From: Euleptes europaea
Lineage: Eukaryota > Chordata > Lepidosauria > Squamata > Sphaerodactylidae
Reading direction: 5' to 3'
Assembly (NCBI RefSeq): GCF_029931775.1
Contig: NC_079316.1
Span: 66,218,064 to 66,282,063, forward strand
Length of the DNA stretch: 64,000 bases
The notes below the pieces were generated by a model that saw nothing but the letters and a program-made list of their open reading frames with translations, did not search any database and was not told the DNA's origin. Shown here piece by piece: positions 57,501 through 63,654 of the stretch. Position 1 is the stretch's first letter. The number at the start of each line of letters is the position of its first letter. The translations under genes were made by a program, and so were the position numbers.

Positions 57501-59871
57501 TTGAGTGTCTTCACCACTTACGGCACTTAGGAGAACACTAGTTAAAGAACAAAAGGGATATTGTATGCCATGCAATCAATTGTTCTTGCTTCCCAAGATG
57601 TGCATAAGGCACCACAATGCAATAACACTACAGCATATTTTGAAAGCATCTTTCAGAGTTATGGGAATGAAACAATTGTTTCAGGTAGAAACAAAGGGCC
57701 TGTAAGACAGAACTATTCCACCAGGCCTATGATTGAGGACAGCCGCAGGTAATATCAATGCTGGCCTCCCTACCGCCCCCCCCGCCATTTATAACTATTT
57801 TTTGACTTGGGGGGGGGGGCTGCCAATCCAGTTGAAGATTTCATCTGGTGTTGGCACTCTGCTCTAGCAGGTACCATAGTATACGGCGCCTTGTGTTAAT
57901 GATTTTAGAAATAATTTTAGAATGATTCTATGGTTTCAATGTGTTTTATTGTTGTGCTGTTACATAAGAACATAAGAAAGGCCCTGCTGGATCAGACCAA
58001 GGCCCATCAAGTCCAGCAGTCTGTTCACACAGTAGCCAACTAGGTGCCTCTAGGAAGCCACAAATAAGACTGCAGCAGCACCATCCTGCCTGTGTTCCAC
58101 AGCACCTAATATAATAGGCACGCTCCTCTGATACTAGAGAAATAGGTATGCAGCATGACTAGTATCCATTTTAACTAATAGCCATAAATTATTCTGTTTT
58201 AATATTGTTACCCACCCTGAGCCTGGCCTTGGCTGGGGAGGGCGGGTTATAAATCTAACAAATAAATAAATAAATAAAATAAGTAGGCCTGTTATGGACT
58301 TCATAGCAAATGTTAGAGAATGTCAGAATTGGTTCTGTTTGGCTAATGTTTTCATTTTGTGGGACCTCAGCACACAACTTAGCTGGCCAATCTTTTTCCC
58401 AACAAGCATATTATTTCATAAAAACAAAAATACTCCCCATACATATTTGTCGCTGCAGCACCTAGGATAGTTACGGCCATCTGAGTAGGGTTTTTAATGG
58501 TTTTAATGATTATGGTTTTAAGGATTTTTTAGATGTAATCTGTTTTTAATTATTGTTATCTGCCCTGAGCCTGGCTCGCTGGGGATGAGGGCGGGTTATA
58601 AATTTGAATAAATAAATAAATAAAAGTCACAGAACAGGTGCCTACCTCTCTGGTGTCTGAATATTATCCAAATCTTCTATATCTAGCACCATCTGCTGAG
58701 ATTCTTCTTTGGCAGCTTCGGTTTTTTCTTCTGCTAGTTTTAAATAGGCTCGGACTACATCTTCCAAGGACTTGATGTTCACCTGCATCAACAACGGAAA
58801 AATTAAACTAGCTTTGCCTAGACACGAGTCAGTATTTCAACTGGGAAGCTCAAAATGTAGTAGTAAAAATGCAGTGATAGACCTGAACACAAATGTATTA
58901 TTGCTTCTGTAATTCAGTTATACTAAGAAACCTACCGATATTAAGAATCAATTACCGTATTTTCCGCTCCATAGGACTCACCTTTCCATAAGACGCACCT
59001 AGTTTTTAGAGGAGGAAAACAAGAAAAAATCTTGTTTTCCTCCTCTAAAAACTTGCCCTATGGAGTGAATGCCCTGGGAGGCAAGCAGGGCCGCACAGAG
59101 CAAGCCGGCGCACGTGCCCAGCCGGCTCTGTGCGCCCCCCCCCGCCTCCCAGCTGGGAGGCGGGCGGGCGCACAGAGCCGGCTCGCATCATTCCAGCGCG
59201 CCAAGCCGGCTCTGTGCTCCCCCCCCCGCTTCCCAGCTGGGAGGCAGGCAGGCGCACAGAGCGGGCTGGGAGGTGGGCGGGCGCACAGAGCCGGCTCGCG
59301 TCGTTCCAGCGTGCCAAGCCGGCTCTGTGCTCCCCCCCCACTTCCCAGCTGGGAGGCGGGCAGGCGCACCGAGTGGGCTGGGTGGGCGCACAGAGCCGGC
59401 TGGGCGCGCTGGAATGGCGCGAGGCGGCTTTCCCTGGCCGCCTCCCAGTGCGTCCAGCCGGCTCTGTGAGCACATTCACTCTATAAGACGCACAGACATT
59501 TCCCCTCACTTCTGAGGAGGAAAAAAATGCGTCTTATGGAGTGAAAAATATGGTATTTGATGAACACATTGGATCAGTCTGAGGTGTTTTACAGACAAAT
59601 CTCACAAACATGTACATTTCTCTATGGAATCTACAAATATTGATACTCCTTTTGTTAACAAAGCTCTTCAAGTCCTTTACCTGCTGGCAGATATTCTTGT
59701 ACTGATACAGCCCTTCTTTTGCCAGGTGGCTCTTGCGGAGGTCCACACAGAGCTCTAAATACTTCAGCATAATCGGCTCGTGGATCTTTTGCCATGTTCG
59801 GTGTTTTTTACTTTTCATAACATCATAGAGAACATCAAGGGCAGGTTGCTTCTTCCCAACCTCAAGAAATT
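31136..59871 (-). CDS. EIF3A: Eukaryotic translation initiation factor 3 subunit A (exons 2-22; exon 1 outside)
   Basis: eIF3a is the largest eIF3 subunit and a scaffold of the 40S-bound initiation factor. It carries a PCI domain, a long charged helix and a C-terminal 10-residue repeat region. All 21 exons here were placed by similarity to the human protein as I recall it, and each has AG/GT borders. Spliced they give 4,280 nt ending in the conserved GWTTVRR stop. Adding the 49-nt human-type exon 1 keeps the frame and predicts about 1,442 residues, against 1,382 in human. The excess is mostly extra 10-residue repeats and an Ala-Pro run. The N-terminal 16 codons are not in the window, so intron 1 exceeds 4.1 kb. 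No internal stop is seen. The gene is convergent with NANOS1 and hosts SNORA19. Confidence 0.97.
31953..32259. mobile_element. Penelope-like inverted pair holding an EIF3A fragment
   Basis: Two arms face each other: GTCCAGTAGCACCTTAAAG (from 31969) and its inverse CTTTAAGGTGCTACTGGAC (to 32213). Between them lies an EIF3A-derived segment. A near-identical 11-bp duplication TAAaATGACAG/TAAtATGACAG flanks the whole (31942-31952, 32260-32270), so it inserted as one unit. The Penelope call rests on arm layout, variable target duplication and hammerhead-like cores, and is inference. Confidence 0.65.
32066..32139 (+). pseudogene. EIF3A: Inverted copy of the EIF3A terminus (last codons plus 3'UTR start)
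   Basis: About 70 bp match the gene's own sense strand from GATGAAGATGG through the stop codon to ATGGTGTTTA, with four differences that I count (about 94% identity). It lies antisense to the host gene, about 0.9 kb from the original at roughly 31101-31171. Confidence 0.9.
33187..33485 (-). mobile_element. tRNA-derived SINE (family C), intact, beside exon 21
   Basis: Full-length copy with 14-bp target duplication CATTACTTCCCTAA at 33173-33186 and 33486-33499. Its edge is only about 57 bp from the exon 21 splice donor. Confidence 0.9.
33543..33727 (-). CDS. EIF3A: EIF3A exon 21
   Basis: Codes about residues 1289-1351 ([20 protein letters not shown] onward through [11 protein letters not shown] to RTDREE). 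Acceptor CTAAAG, donor GTAGGA. Similar to the human Arg/Asp-rich tail but more diverged. Confidence 0.9.
33728..35081 (-). other. EIF3A: EIF3A intron 20
   Basis: Mostly unassigned AT-rich sequence. A partial family C SINE (minus) occupies about 34914-35013, leaving fewer than 75 bp to exon 20. Confidence 0.7.
35082..35256 (-). CDS. EIF3A: EIF3A exon 20
   Basis: Codes about residues 1231-1289: [20 protein letters not shown], then an RDxD-rich run ending RFRRPR. Acceptor TTAG, donor GTTTTT, the weakest donor in the gene. Confidence 0.93.
36120..36490 (+). mobile_element. RTE/BovB-like LINE 3' fragment
   Basis: A 78-codon frame (36246-36482) reads [20 protein letters not shown] and later [10 protein letters not shown]. 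This resembles the C-terminal end of RTE/BovB-type polyproteins. It is followed by an (AC)n run, as is usual for such 3' ends. In EIF3A intron 19, antisense. Confidence 0.65.
36497..36536. repeat. (AC)n microsatellite
   Basis: About 20 AC units directly after the LINE fragment. Confidence 0.95.
36857..37800 (-). CDS. EIF3A: EIF3A exon 19 with 10-residue repeats
   Basis: The 944-nt exon codes about residues 916-1231. After [12 protein letters not shown] come ten [10 protein letters not shown] units (one with E for G), then [10 protein letters not shown], six [10 protein letters not shown]-type units, a second [10 protein letters not shown], and diverged units ending [10 protein letters not shown]. 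The human protein has a comparable array of about 25 decapeptides that can contact other factors. The long plus-strand frame here is a shadow. Confidence 0.96.
37081..37262 (-). repeat. EIF3A: 30-nt array, DDD type, six units
   Basis: Six 30-bp units (plus strand CCCCTGTCATCATCCAGCCC) coding [10 protein letters not shown]-like decapeptides. A copy of the [10 protein letters not shown] unit separates them from the DED array. Confidence 0.95.
37291..37590 (-). repeat. EIF3A: 30-nt array, DED type, ten units
   Basis: Ten nearly identical 30-bp units (plus strand CCCCGGTCCTCATCCAGCCC). They use GAG-GAC codons where the neighbouring array uses GAT-GAC. Confidence 0.95.
38056..38280 (-). other. 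Unexplained 74-codon frame in intron 18
   Basis: Reads as protein-like text (for example [20 protein letters not shown] and [13 protein letters not shown]), but I recognise no family. It could be part of a retrocopy or an old transposon. There are no splice or promoter signals I can defend. Confidence 0.25.
38575..38775 (-). mobile_element. tRNA-derived SINE
   Basis: Well preserved copy of the family at 1860: GCTGCCTTATACTGAATCAG at one end and GCAGATGCTCTCCCACTGA at the other. In EIF3A intron 18, same strand as the gene. Confidence 0.85.
38830..38970 (+). repeat. LINE-type 3' tail with (AATA)n
   Basis: GTTGTTACCCACTCTGAGC followed by GATATAAATCTAAAATA and repeated AAATAAAT. Related tails occur at 51000, 58190 and 58480. 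Confidence 0.55.
39255..39360 (-). mobile_element. CR1 fragment
   Basis: The minus-strand frame reads [18 protein letters not shown], matching the CR1 C-terminal region seen at 26422. Confidence 0.75.
39740..39828 (-). CDS. EIF3A: EIF3A exon 18
   Basis: Codes about residues 887-916 ([20 protein letters not shown] on to [10 protein letters not shown]). Human has DSRWGDRDSEGTWRKG at this point. Confidence 0.93.
40070..40254 (-). CDS. EIF3A: EIF3A exon 17
   Basis: Codes about residues 825-886, part of the long charged helix ([20 protein letters not shown], then LSRK). Acceptor TGGCAG, donor GTAAAT. Confidence 0.96.
40599..40752 (-). CDS. EIF3A: EIF3A exon 16
   Basis: Codes about residues 774-825 ([20 protein letters not shown] to KEEKMLK), near-identical to human. 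Acceptor TTTTTCAG. Confidence 0.97.
41181..41397 (-). mobile_element. 5S rRNA-derived SINE
   Basis: GTGCCGTCAAGTCGCAGCCG body, then TCTCCCATCCAAATACC and the GCTTAGCTTCTGAGATC complement of 5S. In EIF3A intron 15. Confidence 0.85.
41400..42589. other. EIF3A: EIF3A intron 15, middle part
   Basis: Intron 15 spans 40753-44028. Between the 5S SINE and the unnamed repeat I recognise nothing. Confidence 0.45.
42590..43265. repeat. Unnamed interspersed repeat, copy 2 (intron 15)
   Basis: Same orientation as copy 1 at 31540-32730, with shared blocks GGTAGCATAGGGTG, AAGTTATAAATGATG, TAGTTTAGGTTTGATAG and TTTCCAGATATTTTACA. Roughly three quarters identical by eye. No coding capacity. Confidence 0.6.
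43338..43405. repeat. Short tandem repeat (GAATAAAACAACT)n
   Basis: Three to four imperfect copies of TTGAATAAAACAACTGA. Confidence 0.9.
44029..44151 (-). CDS. EIF3A: EIF3A exon 15
   Basis: Codes residues 733-773: [20 protein letters not shown] to ARKSVYE. Phase 0 at both ends. Confidence 0.97.
44856..44969 (-). CDS. EIF3A: EIF3A exon 14
   Basis: Codes residues 695-732: [20 protein letters not shown] to EQQEEER. Intron 13 upstream is only 85 bp (44970-45054), the shortest in the gene. Confidence 0.97.
45055..45159 (-). CDS. EIF3A: EIF3A exon 13
   Basis: Codes residues 660-694: [20 protein letters not shown] to KNQEKK, identical in sense to human. Confidence 0.97.
45985..46240 (-). mobile_element. 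tRNA-derived SINE (family B)
   Basis: Tail complement AAGAGTTGGTTTTTATAACC, body CAAGGTCACCCAGCAGGC and head complement CTCTTAACCACTACACCATG. Confidence 0.8.
46450..46615 (+). mobile_element. tRNA-derived SINE (family A)
   Basis: GGGTTTGAATCTCCACTCTG B-box region, GATCTTGGGCCAGTCCC body and AAATGTTGTACGCCCC tail. The head is incomplete. Confidence 0.7.
47371..47718 (-). CDS. EIF3A: EIF3A exon 12
   Basis: Codes residues 544-659: [20 protein letters not shown] through [16 protein letters not shown] to AFKDIDIE. Start of the long coiled coil. Acceptor CTTAG, donor GTAAGA. Confidence 0.97.
48193..48285 (-). other. EIF3A: Candidate in-frame cassette exon in EIF3A intron 11
   Basis: A 93-nt stretch with acceptor TTTTTTTCAG and donor TCA|GTAAGA. 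It is open in phase 0 at both ends, exactly as flanking exons 11 and 12 require. It codes [14 protein letters not shown] and then a more hydrophobic part ending LPAVS. I know of no such exon in human EIF3A. The GA-rich start may be a simple repeat, so chance is possible. Confidence 0.35.
48494..48679 (-). CDS. EIF3A: EIF3A exon 11
   Basis: Codes residues 482-543: [18 protein letters not shown] on to [13 protein letters not shown], the end of the PCI domain region. Confidence 0.96.
48680..50108 (-). other. EIF3A: EIF3A intron 10
   Basis: AT-rich; no repeat or RNA gene recognised. Confidence 0.5.
50109..50225 (-). CDS. EIF3A: EIF3A exon 10
   Basis: Codes residues 443-481: [20 protein letters not shown] to ARHCDLQ (PCI domain). 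Human has VSQIYQSIEFSRLTSLVPF. Confidence 0.97.
50417..50549 (-). ncRNA. SNORA19: H/ACA box snoRNA, SNORA19 (ACA19) ortholog
   Basis: Read on the minus strand this stretch folds as two hairpins. The first has base stem GCACAT/ATGTGC and upper stem CTGCTT/AAGCAG. It is followed by an H box AGAACA (50486-50481). The second has base stem GAAAG/CTTTC and upper stem GCAG/CTGC. An ACA box follows (50422-50420), three bases from the end. Human EIF3A hosts SNORA19 in an intron, and parts match it as I remember (CATTTCATTGACCTGCTT). It sits in intron 9, about 190 bp upstream of exon 10, so it would be processed from the EIF3A transcript. It should guide pseudouridylation of rRNA; I cannot verify the target uridines here. 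Confidence 0.82.
51000..51400 (-). repeat. LINE-type 3' tail (minus)
   Basis: TTATTTATTTATAATATTTG is followed by CCTGCCCTCAACCCCCGGCC and GGCTCAGGGCGGG, the reverse of the tails at 58190 and 58480. The next 270 bp up to about 51400 may belong to the same LINE 3'UTR. Confidence 0.5.
51401..52051 (-). other. EIF3A: EIF3A intron 9, remainder
   Basis: Nothing recognised. Confidence 0.4.
52052..52150 (-). CDS. EIF3A: EIF3A exon 9
   Basis: Codes residues 410-442: [20 protein letters not shown] to ILRLLQQ (PCI domain). Acceptor TATAG, donor GTATGA. Confidence 0.96.
52151..53536 (-). other. EIF3A: EIF3A intron 8
   Basis: AT-rich; no repeat recognised with confidence. Confidence 0.4.
53537..53641 (-). 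CDS. EIF3A: EIF3A exon 8
   Basis: Codes residues 375-409: [20 protein letters not shown] to LKLCGRVCK. Human has LKLCERVTK at the end. Confidence 0.96.
53642..55467 (-). other. EIF3A: EIF3A intron 7
   Basis: Holds the short palindrome at 53739-53834. Around 54950-55160 there are loosely repeated motifs (AGCCTTGT, AAATATCCCCTATA, CCTTGAAAAGGGTA) that I cannot assign to a family. Confidence 0.4.
53739..53834. mobile_element. Short palindromic element, CTAACAG termini
   Basis: CTAACAGTGCAATCC and its inverse GGTTGCGCTGTTAG bound a 96-bp hairpin: GAGTTACTCCAGACTAAGCCC against GGGCTCAGACTGGAGTAACTC. Its ends resemble those of the larger element at 61836. Confidence 0.75.
55468..55639 (-). CDS. 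EIF3A: EIF3A exon 7
   Basis: Codes residues 317-374: [20 protein letters not shown] to RISLINDM, start of the PCI domain region. Confidence 0.97.
55880..56085 (-). mobile_element. 5S rRNA-derived SINE
   Basis: TGTCAAGTCAAGTTGCAACTG body, then GGTGGTCTCCCCTCAAAGTAC and GCTTCGCATCC, more diverged from 5S than other copies. In intron 6. Confidence 0.7.
56147..56355 (-). CDS. EIF3A: EIF3A exon 6
   Basis: Codes residues 248-317: [20 protein letters not shown] to NLTQDEMQR. Confidence 0.97.
56623..56822 (-). CDS. EIF3A: EIF3A exon 5
   Basis: Codes residues 181-247: [20 protein letters not shown] through [16 protein letters not shown] to SAISMELWQ. Confidence 0.97.
56875..57068. mobile_element. 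Penelope-like inverted pair
   Basis: Arms GTCCAGTAGCACCTTAAAG and CTTTAAGGTGCTACTGGGC face each other. An exact 11-bp duplication CTGAAAAGATA (56864-56874, 57069-57079) shows insertion as one unit. It ends GGCTACCCATC like the copy at 31953 but has no host fragment between its arms. In intron 4. Confidence 0.7.
57374..57537 (-). CDS. EIF3A: EIF3A exon 4
   Basis: Codes residues 126-181: [20 protein letters not shown] to [11 protein letters not shown]. Confidence 0.97.
57963..58190 (-). mobile_element. CR1 LINE 3' end
   Basis: ACATAAGAACATAAGAAAGG followed by CCCTGCTGGATCAGACCAAG, the complement of the CR1 3' end seen at 15925. In intron 3. Confidence 0.85.
58190..58625 (+). repeat. Two LINE-type 3' tails with (AATA)n
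   Basis: GTTACCCACCCTGAGCCTGG ends in AAATAAATAAATAAATA near 58278. A second tail (CTGCCCTGAGCCTGGCTCG) ends likewise near 58623, just before exon 3. The piece between them is unassigned. Confidence 0.6.
58646..58782 (-). CDS. EIF3A: EIF3A exon 3
   Basis: Codes residues 81-126: [20 protein letters not shown] to DNIQTPES. Confidence 0.97.
58953..59555. mobile_element. Inverted-repeat element with internal CpG-rich tandem array
   Basis: The ends TACCGTATTTTCCGCTCC and GGAGTGAAAAATATGGTA are inverted, and CATAAGACGCAC-type blocks lie inside each. Between 59090 and 59460 about five GC-rich units containing CACAGAGCCGGCTC alternate in direction. The open frames here (up to 154 codons) are products of the array. 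In intron 2. Confidence 0.65.
59681..59871 (-). CDS. EIF3A: EIF3A exon 2 (most 5' exon in window)
   Basis: Codes residues 17-80: [20 protein letters not shown] to YQYKNICQQ, virtually identical to human. Acceptor CTCTCCAG, donor GTAAAG. The first base pair completes a Glu codon begun in exon 1. Confidence 0.97.
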
Positions 59872-61668
59872 CTGGAGAGAAAAAACCCACCTCTGATTAA
59901 AACCTGCTCCAAATATTTTAATTACTATACATTTACTTAATTTATGCCCCATTTTTCTCTCTACCATAGCATTCCAAATTCTCTATGAAGTGGACAGACA
60001 ATCATTCCCTGGTCTAGTGACCCTTTTCCCCCTCCTCTTAGCTCCTGCTCATAGGTGCTCCTCCCACTGGAGTTGTGCTCTGAGCTGCACTGTGTCCTGC
60101 TTTGCAACCTCAGAGTTTAAAGGAGGCTCAAGCAGACTAACATTAAATACAATTTAACATTTAGCTACCAGGGGAAACCACTTTCCCTCATGAACAGGAT
60201 TTTGTGGGGCATTTTAGGATGTTTGGGAGGGGGAAGGCAGAAAAATTGACACTCTACTAGTAGAAATCTTTGCATATACAGAAATCTAGTCTGGATCCAA
60301 TAAATCTGGAGAATTATTTCAAATTTGAAGCATGCGGATATATGGACAGTTGGGAAGCCATTCTGTAAGAGAATGGTTCTTCAGAAATACTTGTTCCCTA
60401 ATAAGAAATTCATACATTTTAAAAGGGGAAGTTCAGTCTGCCACACTGAGCTTGATTTCTTTCCACAATACCCATTTTTGTGGCAGGCCATCATTTGTAG
60501 CCTCATTTCAGACTAACAGTTTCAAACATTAGAAAGATGATAAATTCTAAACATTTCAAACTGCCAGACAGAACACGATCACATTAAAATCTGAGGAAAA
60601 GAATCTTCTTAGTCTGAGTTAACTACGACTTAACATCTTAGAAACATAATGCAACTATTGTGAAAATGTAAGTTTTTAGTAAGATTTGGCTTTAATTATA
60701 AACACAAAAGTTGCAATAGCGCTGACACTCCTGAGCAAGGAGTTTGTTTCTTGTTGGTTTTGAGTTCTTAGCAGGGTTTTGAGTTCTTAGCAGGGGGGGG
60801 GGTTTAATCACTGAAGTGCTACAAATTAATTTCCTCCCATTTTAAGATATGCTCACTTTAAAAAAAAACCTGTCAGCGGTAGTGTTAAATTCAAAAGACC
60901 AATGGAATCTCCAAGTGCCCCTTTAGCAACAATCCACACAAGCTAATTTGCATCTCTTCAAACAACAGAACAGGCAGAAAGAACAAGGGGGTATATTTCT
61001 TCTCTCAACAATCCTGCCCCACTAATTTCAGTGCCCAAGAAGGTTCGGAGATCTAGACTGAAATACTGCATCTGACTCTAGCCTGAGAAATATCAAGCCA
61101 TAACTAATTTAAGAGTTGAATGACTTCTTGTTCTTGAAAAACCTGCTACTCTTCCTTCACTTTTATAACAACATTACTTGGGACAGAATTAAAGCAAGCA
61201 TCTTACTGGTTCAAACGCAAGTTTTTCTGCATTTTGGGTTTTGCACAAAAAAATTGAATGTTTAGTGTTTTAGCTATTTATAATATATTAGTTATTTGGT
61301 ATAAAAGAAAACAGTAAAAAATGTGAAAGTACAGCACTGTCAAATATTTATATGCCTTCTAAGACTTCAATGTCCACTCTTTCTACAAACTCCAGTTTAT
61401 TTTTATTACTGTTATTTTATTAAGTGGATCCCTATACATTCTGTAAGTATTAATAAGCAATGTACAACCTGTGGTTCAACAGCTTTTTTTGGCTCTCTGT
61501 GGCCCCTGGGGGAAATCCCAAATACTGACATCAACCTTTTCCCTCTACTCCCCTTTTTACATTACCACAATGTCAGATAGGTGCTGCTGCATTTCTGCAG
61601 TAATATGAATAGCCCCAGGTCAACTGGAGAAGTCCATACCACAACACCTATCCATGCTGTGTGTTTGT
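59872..61668 (-). other. EIF3A: EIF3A intron 1, proximal part
   Basis: AT-rich. I searched for the exon 1 coding sequence (MPAYFQRPENALKRAN) and did not find it up to 64000. No repeat recognised in this part. Confidence 0.5.
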
Positions 61669-62300
61669 GTAAAGTACCGTCAAGCCACAGCCGACTTATG
61701 GCGACCCCTTTTTGGGGTTTTCATGGCAGGAGACTATCAGAGATGGTTTGCCAGTGCCTTCCTCTGCACAGCAACCCTGGCATTCCTTGGTGGTCTCCCA
61801 TCCAAATACTAACCAGGGCTGACCCTGCTTAGCTTCTAACAGCCCATTCCTGAAAATACGGCGTGCAGAGACGGCGGGGAAGAGGTGTAGAGGCGCCTCT
61901 TCCTAAGCCGTTTCGCTTACGCCGGAAAACAAAAAAAAGCTATCTTGTGGCTTTTTGTTTTTTGTTTTAACAGGGCCTTTTGCCCCATTGAAAACAGTGA
62001 GGCTGCGCCTGCTCAAAAGCAGGTGCAGCAATGCCGTTCTCACCGGCGGTGGCCAGTGCCGAAACGGGATAGGCTCCCCCCGGAACACCCCCCTGCGCCA
62101 GCGTGGCCTCTCCACACCGTGGCCTGTGCCACAGAGAGGCTGCGCCAGTGGAGGGGTGCGTAAGTGCATGTAATCGTGCAATTGCACGCACTTACGCTGG
62201 CGGCGAAATCACGCCGCCTCCAGAAGACTTTCGGCTCAATTCTCAGGAATGGGCTGTTAGATCTGATGAGATCAGGCTAGCCTGGGCCATCCAGGTTAGC
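61669..62300 (-). mobile_element. 5S rRNA-derived SINE split by a DNA element
   Basis: Body ACCGTCAAGCCACAGCCGAC, then TCTCCCATCCAAATACTAAC and GCTTAGCTTCTA. The rest of the 5S complement (GATCTGATGAGATCAGG) resumes after the insertion at 62260. Confidence 0.9.
61836..62260. mobile_element. GC-rich element with perfect CTAACAGCCCATTCCTGA ends
   Basis: CTAACAGCCCATTCCTGA at the left is exactly inverted at the right. TA lies at both junctions (61837-61838, 62258-62259). The host SINE defines the empty site, so the limits are firm. A second inner palindrome is centred near 62185 (GTGCGTAAGTGCATG against CAATTGCACGCACTTACGC). No protein is coded. Confidence 0.8.
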
Positions 62301-62682
62301 TGTGGCTTAATTTCCAGGAAAGACAAGGCTGGCAATGGTTAGAAACTGCAATGTGAGGTCCTCTCATAGCACCCTGAGAAAAATTCACACACGGCAGTAG
62401 CAAAATATAAGGAGACCCAAGGCCTGTCCAAAGCTTTGGAGGGTATTCCTAAATCACAATCCGTTCATTGCTCCTCCTTTCCATGCTTTTAGAAGTGCAA
62501 GATGGAACTAGTACCAGTGGCCTTCAGTGACTGGAGTTGTGCATTGCTATTTTAATATTCACATTAAGCAGTGAAACAATCGAGATTCCTGGTTCTACAG
62601 TCACAGTACTGAACTTACAGATTCCAAATCAACTTTAAGATCAAGATCCTAGTTACCTAATAGTTACCATTTTTTAATTGTT
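62301..62682 (-). other. EIF3A: EIF3A intron 1, unassigned
   Basis: Nothing recognised. Confidence 0.4.
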
Positions 62683-62830
62683 TCAGGCAGGGGCACCTTG
62701 GAGACCAACCAGGTTTTCCTCGGTATAAGCTTTCATGAGTGAAAGCTAACGAGGCTTGATTCACAAAGGCTCACATGGTAGAACTTTTGTTGGTCTTTAA
62801 GGTGCTATTGGACTCAAATTCTGGTCTATT
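62683..62830. mobile_element. Diverged Penelope-like inverted pair
   Basis: GGCACCTTGGAGACCAACC faces GTTGGTCTTTAAGGTGC, and ATAAGCTTTCATGAG lies inside. This resembles the arms at 31953 and 56875 but is older. Confidence 0.5.
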
Positions 62831-63654
62831 TTCAAATTAATAACATTCATGAAACACCATTAAAATGTGTACTTCTAGAAATAGAAACATCGGATGAGGT
62901 GTTCTCACTCAGAAAATGACACAACCTGGGCAGTGACGGTTTCAGTAATTTCAACAATGGTAATGTGAATAAACAGCCATGTTTATGAAATGGATTTAAG
63001 ATTGAATTATTTCCATCAAAAATGTCAGTTTAATTTCTTATGATTATGATGAACAGTACCAAATGTTTTATTAACTGTATGATTAGAGCCCACTTTAATC
63101 AAACTACATTGTGTTCTTACCATATTTGGGGGGTATTTATGATGCACAACCCTGCCACTTAAAGCTTGTTCTTACCTGCAATTATGTTTCATTAAACTAG
63201 CTTTAATGTCTGTGTCTTATGTTGCTGGTATTTTAGTGCTCACATTCTCTTAAACAGACTCTTAAATTGGAGTAAGGAAGATGTGTCAGGTCTAACAGCT
63301 GTGAACTTACTGGTTTAGAACTACACAGGCTATCACCAAGTTCTGTTCTACTAAACTGAAGTTTTCAGGAACACAACTACATCTCCCAATTGCAGAGGAA
63401 GGTATCCTCAAATAAGCCCGCTCTTTGAACAACTTCCCCTCTTTATATGTGAAGCGTTGTAGTAAGTTGCCAAACGATAAAGGCTTACCGCGCTATACCA
63501 GAAAGCCTGCACGGTTTACAATTATTTCCTTCCCTAACCACATCTGTTGTTTCATACACTTGATGAAAAATATATCCAATCCCACCCAATGCTATCTGCT
63601 ACTTGACCGACACCTAACTTTAAAAATATATTACTTAAATGAAAAACCTAGTAG
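62831..63654 (-). other. EIF3A: EIF3A intron 1, unassigned
   Basis: Nothing recognised. Confidence 0.4.

Noticed and set aside
59032-59515. Several 95-154 codon frames on both strands
   Set aside because: They arise from the CpG-rich tandem array inside a transposon; all six frames are repeat-like.
61945-62191. Frames of 72-94 codons on both strands
   Set aside because: They sit inside the CTAACAG-ended DNA element and have no similarity.
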